Shown here: in pieces, positions 28,840 through 38,848 of the stretch
How positions within the stretch are numbered: position 1 is the first letter of the stretch
How the letters are laid out: the number at the start of each line of letters is the position of its first letter
DNA from: Bradyrhizobium canariense
Lineage (GTDB): Bacteria > Pseudomonadota > Alphaproteobacteria > Rhizobiales > Xanthobacteraceae
Assembly: GCF_019402665.1 (NCBI RefSeq)
Contig: NZ_VSST01000013.1
Location: 128,848 to 192,847 of the forward strand
DNA: 64,000 nt
Direction of reading: 5' to 3'
Translations under genes and position numbers: made by a program
Notes under the pieces: model-generated
What the model was told of the DNA's origin: nothing
Seen by the model: the letters and a program-made list of their open reading frames with translations, nothing else
Database searches by the model: none

Positions 28840-28967
28840 TTTGCAGCCCTTCCCGACGCATCATGATGCGATTGTCTTGAGCGAATGATGCACCGTCCGC
28901 ACTCCGACCGCGTGCAGGCACCATCCTGTTATCAAGCGATACGATCGTCGCTTTGAGGCGAGCGGTC

Positions 28968-29336
28968 CTACTTATTCAGGTCAACGGTCGACGGCGGGCT
29001 CATCGCACTTGCAAGCTCGCGAAACTGCGCGTTCATTTTGTCCATCTGCTCCTTGAGATGGCTTTGGTAAACCGCACTCATTTCCTGCGGGTCCTTGGCA
29101 TGCAACAGCCGTTGCGCAAGCTCGAAGCCCGAAGCCACATTTTCCTCGGCGAACGCGACTGCCCTTTCGTTCATCTCCTTCGCCGCCGAATAGGTTGAGC
29201 GAACGCTGGAATCGGCCTTCTCTCTCAATTTCTGGGATTCCGTTATGTATTTCGACACAGCCTCTTTCGCCTTGTCGAGCGTGGTCTGCGCCATTTCCCG
29301 CATCTTCTCGGCCTGCTCGTTGATCTGCTCACTCAT
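28968..29336 (-). CDS. Phasin family protein
   Basis: 122 residues from ATG 29336, which has GGAGAG four bases upstream; longer starts exist at 29348 and 29387. Almost fully helical and amphipathic, with QAEKMREMAQTTLDKAKEA, NVASGFELAQRLLHAKDP and YQSHLKEQMDKMNAQFRELA, the phasin_2 pattern. Phasins coat PHA granules. Its place beside the PHA synthase genes supports granule formation by this locus. Confidence 0.85.
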   Translation of the reverse strand: MSEQINEQAEKMREMAQTTLDKAKEAVSKYITESQKLREKADSSVRSTYSAAKEMNERAVAFAEENVASGFELAQRLLHAKDPQEMSAVYQSHLKEQMDKMNAQFRELASAMSPPSTVDLNK

Positions 29337-29409
29337 TGCACTCTCCATCGCCAGCGCTTGCGACTGCGCCAATTTCAGCTCAGCCAATCAATTGACCCTT
29401 GCCGACGGC

Positions 29410-31068
29410 TCACGCGGTCGGCTCAACAACCTGTTTCAGCTTCTCGCGAAGTTCATCCACGAGCACGCGTGTATTCTCGCTGTAGTCGATCGGCACCACG
29501 ACGAGGTGCACACCGCCGCCCTTGAACGCGTTTTCAAGTGTCGGAATCAATGAATCCGTACTTTCGACCCGCGAGCCTTTGGCGCCGTAGCTCTCGGCAT
29601 ATTTGACGAAATCCGGATTGCCGAACGTCAGGCCAAAATCGGGGAAGCTATCTACCGCCTGCTTCCAGCGGATCATGCCGTAGGCCGAATCTTCCAGAAT
29701 CAACACGACGAGGTTGAGCTTGAGGCGGACCGCGGTTTCCATCTCCTGCGAATTCATCATGAAGCCGCCGTCGCCGCAGACCGCGAGCACGCGACGTTCC
29801 GGATGCAGCATCGCCGCCATCATGGCGGATGGCAGCCCGGCGCCCATTGTCGCGAGGGCATTGTCCAACAGCAGCGTGTTCGCCACATAGGTGCGGTAGT
29901 TGCGGGCGAACCAGATCTTGTACATCCCGTTGTCGAGCGCGACGACGCCGTCTTCGGGGATGACCTTTCGCACATCGTGCACGATGCGTTGCGGCGTCGG
30001 GGGCCAGCGCTCCTCGGTCGCGCGATCGCCGATCCGGGCCAAAATGCTTTCGCGCAGGCTCAACAGCGCGCCGGCATGATGCAGCCGCCCCTCAAGGCGA
30101 TCGGCCAGCAACTCCAGGCTCGGCCCGACATCGCCGACCACTTCGCACTGCGGAAAGTAGACCCGCTCGACGTTGGCCGGCGTGTAGCTGACGTGGATGA
30201 CTTGAGGACCTTTCGGGCCCATGATGAATGGCGGCTTTTCGATGGTATCGTGGCCAATGGCGATAATCAGATCGGCCCGGTCGACCGCTTCATGAACGTA
30301 ATCGCGCTCGCTGAGCGCCGCCGTTCCCATGTAGAGATTGCTGCCGCCGGGTACCGTTCCTTTGCCCATTTGTGTGGTGAAGAACGGAATTTTCGTGCGG
30401 CGGACGAAGCCGCCGATGCCAGCCGTGCTGCGCGGCCGGGACGCGGCAGCGCCGAGCATGATCAAGGGCCGCTTGGCCTTGAGGATCATGTCGGCGGCGC
30501 GGTCCAGCGAGGCGCGATGGGCGACCGGGATCTCGATCGGATGCGGCGCCACCATCGCGACGTCTTCGGCTTCCTCGCCCGCGATGTCCTCGGGCAGTTC
30601 CAGAAGAACCGGACCCGGACGCTCTTCCATGGCGATCCGGAAGGCATCGCGAACGATTGTCGGAATGCCGCTTGTGCTGACGATCTGGAGCGACAGCTTG
30701 GTCAACGGCTTGAATGCGCTAACGACGTCGACGATCTGGAATTTGGCCTGCCGGCTGCTCATGATGCCCTTCTGACCCGTGAGCATGATCATGGGCATGG
30801 CGCCGAGCAACGCGTAGGCGGCGCCAGTCGTCAGGTTCAATGCGCCCGGGCCTAGCGTGGTGATGCACACGCCGGGCTTGCCGGTCAGCCGTCCATAAGT
30901 CGCGGCCATGAAGGCCGCGCCCTGCTCGTGGCGCGTCAGGATCAGCTTGATCGACGAGTTGCGCAAGCTTTCCACGACATCGAGATTCTCTTCACCGGGA
31001 ACGCCGAAAATTCGGTCGACGCCCTCGTTCTCGAGTGCGGCAACCAATAGATCTGACCCCTTCGGCAT
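29410..31068 (-). CDS. Acetolactate-synthase-like TPP enzyme; candidate 2-oxoglutarate decarboxylase
   Basis: 552 residues in the three-domain TPP-enzyme layout: PYR domain with catalytic Glu in RHEQGAAFMA, central domain (MGKGTVPG), PP domain with the Mg-TPP motif GDGGFMMNSQEME. By overall feel it belongs with acetolactate synthase large subunits, but FGVPGEENLDVVESL, MGKG.VP and AIGHDTIE recall the cyanobacterial protein first named acetolactate synthase and later shown to decarboxylate 2-oxoglutarate to succinate semialdehyde. No small regulatory subunit gene is adjacent. In this locus, next to the 2-oxoglutarate permease and isocitrate dehydrogenase, that reaction would fit. The specific activity is inference; acetolactate synthesis is the alternative. 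Confidence 0.8.
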   Translation of the reverse strand: MPKGSDLLVAALENEGVDRIFGVPGEENLDVVESLRNSSIKLILTRHEQGAAFMAATYGRLTGKPGVCITTLGPGALNLTTGAAYALLGAMPMIMLTGQKGIMSSRQAKFQIVDVVSAFKPLTKLSLQIVSTSGIPTIVRDAFRIAMEERPGPVLLELPEDIAGEEAEDVAMVAPHPIEIPVAHRASLDRAADMILKAKRPLIMLGAAASRPRSTAGIGGFVRRTKIPFFTTQMGKGTVPGGSNLYMGTAALSERDYVHEAVDRADLIIAIGHDTIEKPPFIMGPKGPQVIHVSYTPANVERVYFPQCEVVGDVGPSLELLADRLEGRLHHAGALLSLRESILARIGDRATEERWPPTPQRIVHDVRKVIPEDGVVALDNGMYKIWFARNYRTYVANTLLLDNALATMGAGLPSAMMAAMLHPERRVLAVCGDGGFMMNSQEMETAVRLKLNLVVLILEDSAYGMIRWKQAVDSFPDFGLTFGNPDFVKYAESYGAKGSRVESTDSLIPTLENAFKGGGVHLVVVPIDYSENTRVLVDELREKLKQVVEPTA

Positions 31069-31142
31069 TAGCGCGTCTCCTTTTTCAATTCACTTCTCAG
31101 CAGACACCGTCCCACGCATGGACGAAGCCCGTGGTGTTCGAT

Positions 31143-32465
31143 TCAGATCCGGCCATCGCCTTCGAGATAGCCTCGCGTCCTCGTATCTGGCATCCAGAGC
31201 GAGGCAATGAAGGCGACGAAAGCCATCGCCGCGACGTACCAGAAGAATACCGTTTCGTATCCGGACGATTTCAGTGACAACGCAACATATTCGGCGGTTC
31301 CGCCGAACATCGCATTTGCAATGGCGTAAGGAAGCCCGACCCCAAGCGCGCGCACCTCGGGCGGAAACAGCTCGGCCTTCACGACGCCGCTGATCGAGGT
31401 GTAGAAACATGCAATCATGAGGCCGACCATGATCAGGCCGAAAACGGCATAGACGTTGGTCGTGCCGGACAACATCATCAACAGCGGCACCGCGGCGAGC
31501 GTCGCGCATCCGCTGAACAGAAGCATGTTGTTGCGGCGACCAATCCGGTCCGAGAGCGCCCCGAACACCGGTTGCAGCAGCATGAAAGCGATCAGCGCCA
31601 CGGTCATGATCGAGCTGACCACCTTGGCATCGAGCTTCACGCTGTTGACAAGGAACTTCTGCATGTAGGTCGTGAACGTATAGAAGAAGAGCGACCCGCC
31701 GATGGTAAATGCGAGAACGATCAGGAGCGCGCGCTTGTGACGCAAGAGACCGGAGAGAGAACCAGCCTCCTTGCGATGCATGGTCTCGGCCGACGCCGTC
31801 TCCTGCAACGAGCGGCGGAGATACAACGCCACAACCGCTGCGACGGCTCCGAACAGGAACGGAACTCGCCAGCCCCATTCCTTCAGCTCGTCGAGGGACA
31901 ATGTCTGTTGCAGAACCACCACCACGAGGAGCGCGAGAAGTTGCCCGCCGATGAGCGTGACATACTGGAAGGACGAATAGAACCCGCGGTTGCCCTTGCC
32001 GGCAATCTCGCTCATATAAGTTGCCGCCGTTCCATACTCGCCGCCGACCGACAGGCCCTGCGCCATGCGCGCAAACAGCAGCAAAGCCGGCGCTGCGGCG
32101 CCGATTGTTTGGTACGTGGGTAGCATCCCGATCATCAGCGATCCGGCGCACATCAGGAGCACCGACAGCACCATCGAATTCTTGCGGCCATGCGCGTCGG
32201 CGATCCAACCGAACAGCCAGCCACCGAGCGGCCGCATGAAGAACCCTACGGCGAAAATGCCGGCCGTCGCCAGCAACTGGCTGGTCTGGTCGCCCGACGG
32301 GAAGAACGCGGCGGCGAAATAGATCGAGGTAAATGCGTAAGCATAAAAGTCGTACCACTCGACAAGATTTCCCGATGAGGCTGCCACGATCGCTTTGATA
32401 CGCGAGAGCTTTTGCGCCGTGCTATCAGCGGGGATTGCCGCGTGCGATGCAACAATAGCGGTCAT
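31143..32465 (-). CDS. kgtP: 2-oxoglutarate/proton symporter, KgtP-like (MHS family)
   Basis: 440 residues, 12 membrane helices. Close similarity to E. coli KgtP from memory: [47 protein letters not shown] and the run [19 protein letters not shown]. It imports 2-oxoglutarate with protons. Three bases separate it from the upstream isocitrate dehydrogenase gene, so enzyme and importer supplying the same metabolite are cotranscribed. Confidence 0.85.
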   Translation of the reverse strand: MTAIVASHAAIPADSTAQKLSRIKAIVAASSGNLVEWYDFYAYAFTSIYFAAAFFPSGDQTSQLLATAGIFAVGFFMRPLGGWLFGWIADAHGRKNSMVLSVLLMCAGSLMIGMLPTYQTIGAAAPALLLFARMAQGLSVGGEYGTAATYMSEIAGKGNRGFYSSFQYVTLIGGQLLALLVVVVLQQTLSLDELKEWGWRVPFLFGAVAAVVALYLRRSLQETASAETMHRKEAGSLSGLLRHKRALLIVLAFTIGGSLFFYTFTTYMQKFLVNSVKLDAKVVSSIMTVALIAFMLLQPVFGALSDRIGRRNNMLLFSGCATLAAVPLLMMLSGTTNVYAVFGLIMVGLMIACFYTSISGVVKAELFPPEVRALGVGLPYAIANAMFGGTAEYVALSLKSSGYETVFFWYVAAMAFVAFIASLWMPDTRTRGYLEGDGRI

Positions 32466-32468
32466 TGC

Positions 32469-33506
32469 TTACCCTCCCAATCGACGGATGATGCTTTGCG
32501 TGAAGTCGCCAGTGGACGCCTTGCCGCCCAGATCGGGCGTGCGAACGCCGTCCTTGCGCAGGACCTGATCAATTGCCGCTCTAAGACGGTTTGCAAGATC
32601 AGGCTGATCAATGTGCTCCAGCATCAGCCCGACCGCCAGCAGTAAAGCCAGCGGATTGGCGATTCCCTTGCCGGCGATATCCGGCGCCGAGCCGTGCACG
32701 GCCTCGAAGATCGCCGCATCCGGTCCAATGTTGGCACCGGGAGCCATCCCGAGACCGCCGACCAGGCCGGCGAGCTGATCGGACAGGATGTCGCCGAACA
32801 AATTGGTGGTGACGATGACGTCGAACTGCCAGGGATTCATGACGAGCTGCATCGCCGTGGCATCGACGATGCGATCGTCCATTTTGACCCTGCCCTCGTA
32901 CTTCTTTGCAACCTCGTGCCCGACCTCGAGAAAGATGCCGGTCAGCGCCTTCAGCACGTTGGCCTTGTGCACGACGGTCACCTTCTTGCGACCGTTCTTG
33001 AGCGCGTAGTCGAATGCGAATTCGATGATCTTGCGCGATCCTTCGCGGGTGTTGACCCCGGTCGAAATGGCGACCGCGTGCGGATCGTCCCCGATCGGGA
33101 TGTAGTGTTCGAAAGCGACATAGAGGCCGCCGAGGTTCTCTCGCACCAGCACGATATCGATGTCGTCGAATCGTCCTCCGGGAACCATGCTTCGAACCGG
33201 CCGCAAATTGGCGTAAAGGCCGAATTCTTCGCGCAGACGAACATTGATCGAGCGGAATCCTCCCCCCACCGGCGTCGTCAGCGGGCCCTTCAGGGCGAGC
33301 CGCGTGCGTCGGATGCTGTCCAGCGTCGCCTGCGGCAGCGGATCACGGCTTGCCTCGATCGCGGCCAGGCCCCCCTGCTGGATGTCCCATTCGAATGGAG
33401 AGCCGAGCGCTTCGAGAATGTCTACGGCCGATTTCACGATTTCGGGGCCGATACCATCGCCTGGAATGAGCGTGGCGGGCCGCTTCGTTTTGGATTGAGC
33501 AGACAT
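32469..33506 (-). CDS. NAD-type isocitrate dehydrogenase (isopropylmalate DH family)
   Basis: 345 residues of the beta-decarboxylating dehydrogenase family. LIPGDGIGPEI opens the chain; NVRLREEFGLYANLRPVRS is the substrate-binding helix of the NAD-IDH branch; KANVLK and the acidic DATAMQLV follow. The cofactor loop reads HGSAPDIAGKGIANP with Asp-Ile, the NAD form, where NADP enzymes have Lys-Tyr. It would give 2-oxoglutarate, CO2 and NADH. Homoisocitrate or tartrate dehydrogenase are less likely alternatives. Organisms of this group usually rely on an unrelated NADP enzyme, so this would be an added isozyme. Confidence 0.82.
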   Translation of the reverse strand: MSAQSKTKRPATLIPGDGIGPEIVKSAVDILEALGSPFEWDIQQGGLAAIEASRDPLPQATLDSIRRTRLALKGPLTTPVGGGFRSINVRLREEFGLYANLRPVRSMVPGGRFDDIDIVLVRENLGGLYVAFEHYIPIGDDPHAVAISTGVNTREGSRKIIEFAFDYALKNGRKKVTVVHKANVLKALTGIFLEVGHEVAKKYEGRVKMDDRIVDATAMQLVMNPWQFDVIVTTNLFGDILSDQLAGLVGGLGMAPGANIGPDAAIFEAVHGSAPDIAGKGIANPLALLLAVGLMLEHIDQPDLANRLRAAIDQVLRKDGVRTPDLGGKASTGDFTQSIIRRLGG

Positions 33507-33564
33507 TTTTATATCCTGGTGGAGAGCCGCGGGGATTTGTGGATGTCAGACATGTTGCCTGCGC

Positions 33565-34884
33565 TCAATGTACGGGGCTTGCGGCGGAAGTGGCGGGGAG
33601 CATTTCCTGCTTGTTGATCCAAAGCACCGCGACGATTCCCGCGATTTGAAGCAGAGCCAGCGGAATCAAGGCCATGGGGAAGCTACCCGTCGCCTCCTTG
33701 ATGACACCGAGCAGCCACACCGCGCCCGAAGTACCGATGTGCGACAGGGTATTAATGCCGGCAATTCCGGCCGCAGCCGTAGCCGGAGAAAGTGTCCCCG
33801 TCGCCAAGGCCCAGAATGGTCCCTTGATCGAATAATTGCCGATCAAGACTACGCTCAGAATAGCGAGCGTCACGGGTAATGAACTCGTGAGCATGGTCGC
33901 AAGCAGCGCGGTTGCGCATAACGCAAGCGGTATTGCGGTGTTTTGAGCATGGGCGTTCGACCTGTCCGAATATCTTCCCCAAAAGATCATCGCGACGGAG
34001 GCAATGCCAAACGGGATGGCATTCAGGAATCCGGTCTCCATGTCGGACATCCCGAACGATTTCACGATCTGAGGCTGCCACAGCGACAACGCGTTGCTCG
34101 TGGCCGAGCTCCCCGCATAGATCAAACCGAGGATGAGCACATATTTGTTAGTCAGGATTTGCCACAGCGACATGTGGCCGCCCTGCTTCGCCATCGATCG
34201 CTCGGACTGCAGGCGCGCGTCGAGCCAATTGCGCGCCTCCGGCTCGAGCCACTTTGCATCAGCGGGTTTGTTCGGAAGCCCGAAGAACGAGACCAGGCCG
34301 AGCAGGACGGCTGGGATGGCTTCAACGATGAAAAGCCACTGCCAACCACGCAGACCCAGCAAGCCATCCATCGCCAGCAAGGCGCCGGATATCGGCGATC
34401 CCAGAAAGCTCGATAGCGGTATGGCCACCATGAAAACCGCAACGATCCGTGCGCGATAAGCCGCCGGAAACCAGAAGGTCAGATACAGGATCACACCAGG
34501 AAAGAACCCGGCCTCCGCTGCACCCAACAAAAACCGGCTCAGATAAAAAGTAACCGGCCCTACCGCAAAAGCGGAGAGAATACCGACCATCCCCCATGTG
34601 ATCATAATGCGCGCGATCCAGATCCGCGCGCCAACTTTCTGCATCGCCAGATTACTGGGGACCTCGAAAATAATGTAGGCGATATAGAACAGCGCCCCGC
34701 CCGCCCCGAAAGCAGCCTGCGTCAGGCCCAGATCCTTGTTCATTTGCAGGGCCGCAAACCCGGCATTGACGCGGTCGACGTACGAAATGAAATAGCAAAC
34801 CATGAAAAACGGAAGCAGGCGCCATGTAATGCGGCGCATGGTTTCCGCTTCGATCCTCGGTAGCGGCGCGGAATTCATTGGCAT
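33565..34884 (-). CDS. MFS transporter, anion:cation symporter (ACS) family
   Basis: 439 residues, 12 helices. FISYVDRVNAGFAALQMNKDLGLT and GAAEAGFFPGVILYLTFWFP are signatures of the ACS family, which takes up organic anions such as tartrate, hexuronate and phthalate. The exact substrate is open; the setting suggests a di- or tricarboxylate. It lies 24 bases downstream of the aconitase remnant and 58 upstream of the isocitrate dehydrogenase gene. G+C is visibly lower here than outside the island. Confidence 0.85.
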   Translation of the reverse strand: MPMNSAPLPRIEAETMRRITWRLLPFFMVCYFISYVDRVNAGFAALQMNKDLGLTQAAFGAGGALFYIAYIIFEVPSNLAMQKVGARIWIARIMITWGMVGILSAFAVGPVTFYLSRFLLGAAEAGFFPGVILYLTFWFPAAYRARIVAVFMVAIPLSSFLGSPISGALLAMDGLLGLRGWQWLFIVEAIPAVLLGLVSFFGLPNKPADAKWLEPEARNWLDARLQSERSMAKQGGHMSLWQILTNKYVLILGLIYAGSSATSNALSLWQPQIVKSFGMSDMETGFLNAIPFGIASVAMIFWGRYSDRSNAHAQNTAIPLALCATALLATMLTSSLPVTLAILSVVLIGNYSIKGPFWALATGTLSPATAAAGIAGINTLSHIGTSGAVWLLGVIKEATGSFPMALIPLALLQIAGIVAVLWINKQEMLPATSAASPVH

Positions 34885-34908
34885 GGCGTCCTCGTTTCGG
34901 GTTGACGG

Positions 34909-35169
34909 TCAGGCAGCCAGTTGGCGCAGGACGTATTGAAGAATTCCGCCGTTGCGGAAATATTCGAGCTCGTCGAGCGTATCGATGCGGCAGGTCAAGG
35001 GAATGATGGCCTTATTCGCACCATCGGACTCGCGGATCTCGATCGCGAGCTTCTGGAGATGCTGGGAAGGCCATTCTTTTTCCGCTGCGGCAAGCGAATA
35101 GTAGGCGCAGGTCTTTGCACCGACGACAAGTGTCTGGCGTGCGCCGAAGCTGTTGAGATACTGCTTCAT
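34909..35169 (-). pseudogene. Aconitase remnant: N-terminus joined to C-terminus
   Basis: 86 codons. The first 28 (MKQYLNSFGARQTLVVGAKT then YYSLAAAEK) match the start of AcnA-type aconitases; the last 45 or so (CRIDTLDELEYFRNGG then ILQYVLRQLA) match the extreme C-terminus. About 800 residues with all iron-sulfur ligands are missing in between, yet the frame stays open across the junction. It must be the product of an internal deletion, and cannot be an active aconitase. In the intact state the gene would have linked the citrate importer upstream with the isocitrate dehydrogenase downstream. Confidence 0.85.
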
Positions 35170-35223
35170 GATCAAGTCCCCCCTTCGCTGCAATCGTGCG
35201 CGTCCCGCAGATCTGAAGCCGGT

Positions 35224-36021
35224 CTATTTCTCCGATGCGGCAAGGGGATCGAGACCCGCTTTTTTCAGAGTCGGAGCGGCTGCAGCTGAAGCGAGGAAGG
35301 CAATGAGAGCCCGTCCGGCTTCTGGCTGATCGGCGCTGGAGGTTATGCCTGCAAAAAAGATCGTAATTTTCTGGACGTCTGACGGGAGCGGCCCGACAAG
35401 GTCGGCTCCAGCGATCGGCAGGAGTTCGCTGATCTGTTGAAAGCCGAGTTCGGCGTCACCGCGTGCAACAACACTGGCGACCGGCTCGGCCGGAATCATC
35501 TTGGCTTTGTCCTTCATCTCGGCCGCAATCCCGAGACGCTTGAACAGCTCGTTGCCGACATAGACGCCGCTGGCGCTATCGGAGTATGCAACCGACTTCG
35601 CGTTCAACAGTGCCTGTTTCAATGCGTCGGACGTACTGATATCAGGCTTTGGCGTCCCGGCGCGTACCGCGATCCCGATCGGCGAGCGCACTAGGTCGAC
35701 GCGGCTGGTTCTGACCGCCCTGCCCTGCTTGATCATCTCGCCCAGCGCGTCGCCGACCATGATGAGCACGTCCGCTGCCTCCCCACGTGCCAGTCGCACT
35801 GGGATAGCGTTCTCCGTCGTACCCATCGAAGGGCCATAGGCCGTGACGACCGTGTTTCCCGTCGCGCGTTCAAATTGCGGTACGAGCTCCTTGTAAGGCG
35901 TCGCCAAGCCTCCCGAGATCATGACCCTGACCTCGGACGCCCCGGCGATTCCCGCCGCGGCCGTCAAAACAATCAGCAAGCTCAGCGCAACTAGCCTGCG
36001 CACGACGATCGTCACGCTCAT
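35224..36021 (-). CDS. ModA-like periplasmic substrate-binding protein without a transporter
   Basis: 265 residues from ATG 36021, with AGGAA six bases upstream (a TTG at 36027 is a less likely start). Signal peptide RRLVALSLLIVLTAAAGIAGA, then a type II binding-protein fold of the molybdate-binding-like group (VRVMISGGLATPYKELVPQFERATG). No permease or ATPase gene is adjacent. It lies between the CitA-like symporter gene and the aconitase remnant. Ligand unknown; an oxyanion or organic acid is possible. Confidence 0.8.
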   Translation of the reverse strand: MSVTIVVRRLVALSLLIVLTAAAGIAGASEVRVMISGGLATPYKELVPQFERATGNTVVTAYGPSMGTTENAIPVRLARGEAADVLIMVGDALGEMIKQGRAVRTSRVDLVRSPIGIAVRAGTPKPDISTSDALKQALLNAKSVAYSDSASGVYVGNELFKRLGIAAEMKDKAKMIPAEPVASVVARGDAELGFQQISELLPIAGADLVGPLPSDVQKITIFFAGITSSADQPEAGRALIAFLASAAAAPTLKKAGLDPLAASEK

Positions 36022-36098
36022 CGGCAATTTCCTTCGATGCTATTATTCGGGGACTGTGCTTGCTCGTTGACGGTCGAAATCATCGAGCACTTTGGTGG

Positions 36099-37406
36099 TC
36101 ACGTCCCTATCGCCGTCTCAACCGAACTAGCGCCGGATAGCGCGCGTCGTTCCTGCGGCCTGTAAACGAGGTACGTCCCGGCCAGACCACAGAGCGCTGC
36201 CGCGCTCATCCAATATCCCGGCGATGCATTGTCACCAGTGGCAGCGATCAGCCAGGTGCAGATCGCTGCCGTAAACCCTCCGAACGTCGTTGCCAGACTA
36301 TATGCGAGGGAGAATCCCGACGTTCGTACGCCTACCGGCATGACTTCGGTCAATGCGACGATCATCGCGCCGTTGTAGCTGGCGTAGATGAACGACAACC
36401 AAAGCAGGACCGTCAGCATCTTCGGGAACGTCGGGCCTGCGGCCAACCAGGAAAGCGCGGGATATGCAGTCAGAAATGCCAAAGTCGAAAAGGCGATGAG
36501 GATCGGCCGACGACCAATCCGATCGGACAACGAGCCCATGATGGGAAGCCAGATGAAATTCGATATTCCCACGCAAATCGTCACGATCAGGCCATCGGCC
36601 GCGGTCAGTTTGAGGACCGATTTGCCGAATGTCGGCGTGTAGACGGTAATGAGGTAGAACGACACCGTGGTCATGATCACCATCATCATCCCGGCAAGAA
36701 CAATGCTCCAGTTTGCGAGGATGGAGCGATAGATCTCGCGGGGTGTCGGATGATGCTTCCGCGCCAGGAATTCATCGGTTTCCTGCAGCGAGCGTCGAAT
36801 GAAGAACACGAAAGGAACGATCAGGCAGCCGATGAAGAACGGAATGCGCCAGCCCCAATCGTTAAGTTGTGCAGGTGCAAGCCATGCATTCAGAGCAAAC
36901 CCCAGCGAGGCCGAGACGATGATCGCGACCTGTTGACTAGCCGATTGCCAGCTGGCGTAAAAACCCTTCTTTCCCGGTGTGGCCATTTCCGAGAGATAGA
37001 CGGAAACACCACCAAGCTCGACGCCAGCCGAGAAGCCCTGCAGCAGGCGCCCAATCAAGACGAGGATCGGGGCCAAGATGCCAATGGTTGCGTAACTTGG
37101 CACGAACGCGATGAGCACCGTTCCGGCAGCCATGATGGATAATGTAACGATCAGGCCTTGGCGCCGCCCGATCCGATCCACGTAGGCGCCGAGGATGATG
37201 GCGCCGAGTGGACGCATCAGAAAGCCTGCGCCAAACGCGACAAACGTCAGCAGCAGTGACGCGTATTCATTTTCAAGCGGGAAGAATGCCTTGGCGATGT
37301 ACGATGCGTAGACGCCCGACAGAAAGAAGTCGAACATCTCAAGAAAGTTGCCACTGGTGACGCGGAGCACCATGCCAAGCTTCGACTGTCCGGTGGTAGC
37401 CGTCAT
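36099..37406 (-). CDS. citA: Citrate/proton symporter, CitA-like (MHS family)
   Basis: 435 residues from ATG 37406, preceded by GGGAGG with a 5-base spacer; the GTG-started frame to 37532 adds a non-membrane tail. Strong resemblance, from memory, to enterobacterial Cit[50 protein letters not shown] and [20 protein letters not shown]. It should import citrate aerobically with protons. It heads the run of citrate-pathway genes. The 278 bases upstream (37407-37684) probably contain its promoter; I could not pick out the boxes. Confidence 0.85.
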   Translation of the reverse strand: MTATTGQSKLGMVLRVTSGNFLEMFDFFLSGVYASYIAKAFFPLENEYASLLLTFVAFGAGFLMRPLGAIILGAYVDRIGRRQGLIVTLSIMAAGTVLIAFVPSYATIGILAPILVLIGRLLQGFSAGVELGGVSVYLSEMATPGKKGFYASWQSASQQVAIIVSASLGFALNAWLAPAQLNDWGWRIPFFIGCLIVPFVFFIRRSLQETDEFLARKHHPTPREIYRSILANWSIVLAGMMMVIMTTVSFYLITVYTPTFGKSVLKLTAADGLIVTICVGISNFIWLPIMGSLSDRIGRRPILIAFSTLAFLTAYPALSWLAAGPTFPKMLTVLLWLSFIYASYNGAMIVALTEVMPVGVRTSGFSLAYSLATTFGGFTAAICTWLIAATGDNASPGYWMSAAALCGLAGTYLVYRPQERRALSGASSVETAIGT

Positions 37407-37684
37407 GCCGTCCTCCCTTTTTATCGTTTGTGATTCTTTGTCTTGTTCACCTGTCAGGCAGGTGTTGCAAACTTGATCGCGGCCGGATTGACCGATACGC
37501 GAGGCGCTATCGTTCAAGCTAGGCTGCCTCACCGTATATCAGCTGCCTGTCATCAACCTGTCGCTGATGCACCCTGCAGGAAATTTGGTCGAAGCCGGAG
37601 GTGAAGACGGCGCGCTTGGCGAGCCGGCAGATATGGGGATTTCTCTCGGATGCTATTCCGTTTGAAATCCAAATCCCTGGATCT

Positions 37685-38761
37685 CTATCGATCCTGCAAT
37701 GCGCGGCGCCACTCTTTGAGAAAGCTCGCTCGTTTCGACTGATCGAGATAGGTGAGCAATTCTGCACCAATATGGATCGGCTTGACCGCGCCGCTGCGAT
37801 CCGCAGGTATCACGCCTTGTGCGCCGAGACCGAGGCGCACAGGACCAACCGACCGGGCCAGGAGAAATTTCTGGCCGCGCTCCGAAAGCAAGTAATCAAG
37901 AAACAGTTTCGCGGATTCCGGGTGCGGCGCAGTGACAGGTATGAAGGCTATTCGCGACATCAAGGTGATGTAGTCGGCAGGAAACACGATTCCGATAGAG
38001 GCATCTTCCTTGGCCCGTTCGATCGCGTAAGACCCTATCATATTGTAGGCGATCAGATGTTCGCCGGATGAAATTCGATCAAGCACCGTTCCGGTGGTCG
38101 AGTAAAGCTTGATACCGGCGCCGCCAAAGGCACGGACCAAATCCCACGTTGTCCTGGTGATTCCGGCATCGCGCGTGATGAACAGGAAACCGGTCCCACT
38201 CTGCTCCGGGTCATAGGTTGCGATCTTGCCCCGATAGGTATCGGGCTTCCGGCTCAGAAGGCTCTTCAGATCCGCGCGGGTTCGAGGAACATCGCCCTCC
38301 GCGACGAGGTTCTTGTTATAAACAATGACAATCGGCTCCGCCGTGATGGCATAGGCTTCGTCTTTCCAGATTGCCCAATCCGGGATATGCGCAATTTCCT
38401 TCGAGACATAGGGTTGGGCATAGCCGTCATTGACGAGCTTGATCTGCAGATCCATCGCGGAGCTCCAGACAATATCTCCGGGTGCTGCGCTGGAGGTCGA
38501 GGGATCCACGACTTGATTGTAGATTTCGTTCGAGTTGATCTTTGTATGGACGATCTCGATGTCCGGATGACCTGCCCGGAAATCGGCAAGCAAGTCGGCG
38601 ACGTCCGCGTCTTGGGTCGTCGATACGATGTTGAGTTGCTCTCGAGTTGCGGCGGGAACTGATGCTTGCCCCTTGAGAGGGCCGAGCTGCGCCTGCTCCG
38701 ACATGGCAGGCCACGCCAGCAAGATTCCAACGCACAAGGCCAAGGCTTTGGCAGCCCCCAT
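37685..38761 (-). CDS. Periplasmic substrate-binding protein paired with a two-component system
   Basis: 358 residues from ATG 38761; the frame is open to 38839 without a signal-like start. Signal peptide AKALALCVGILLAWPAMS, then a binding-protein fold of the iron(III)/2-aminoethylphosphonate type (YRGKIATYDPEQSGTGFLFI). No permease genes follow. It lies 87 bases downstream of the sensor kinase and in the same orientation, so it is probably part of the signalling operon, sensing ligand in the periplasm as PgtC does in phosphoglycerate sensing. That role is inference. Confidence 0.82.
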   Translation of the reverse strand: MGAAKALALCVGILLAWPAMSEQAQLGPLKGQASVPAATREQLNIVSTTQDADVADLLADFRAGHPDIEIVHTKINSNEIYNQVVDPSTSSAAPGDIVWSSAMDLQIKLVNDGYAQPYVSKEIAHIPDWAIWKDEAYAITAEPIVIVYNKNLVAEGDVPRTRADLKSLLSRKPDTYRGKIATYDPEQSGTGFLFITRDAGITRTTWDLVRAFGGAGIKLYSTTGTVLDRISSGEHLIAYNMIGSYAIERAKEDASIGIVFPADYITLMSRIAFIPVTAPHPESAKLFLDYLLSERGQKFLLARSVGPVRLGLGAQGVIPADRSGAVKPIHIGAELLTYLDQSKRASFLKEWRRALQDR

Positions 38762-38848
38762 CGTGACGCTTCCTCGTCCATGAGCCGCTTTGCGGACTTT
38801 AGTTTGTTCAGGACTGCAGCCACTTCTACAGCGGCGCACAATCAGGCC

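Noticed and set aside
37407..37684. Search for TctD-type or FixK-type binding sites upstream of the CitA-like gene
   Set aside because: No convincing direct or inverted repeat was found by eye.
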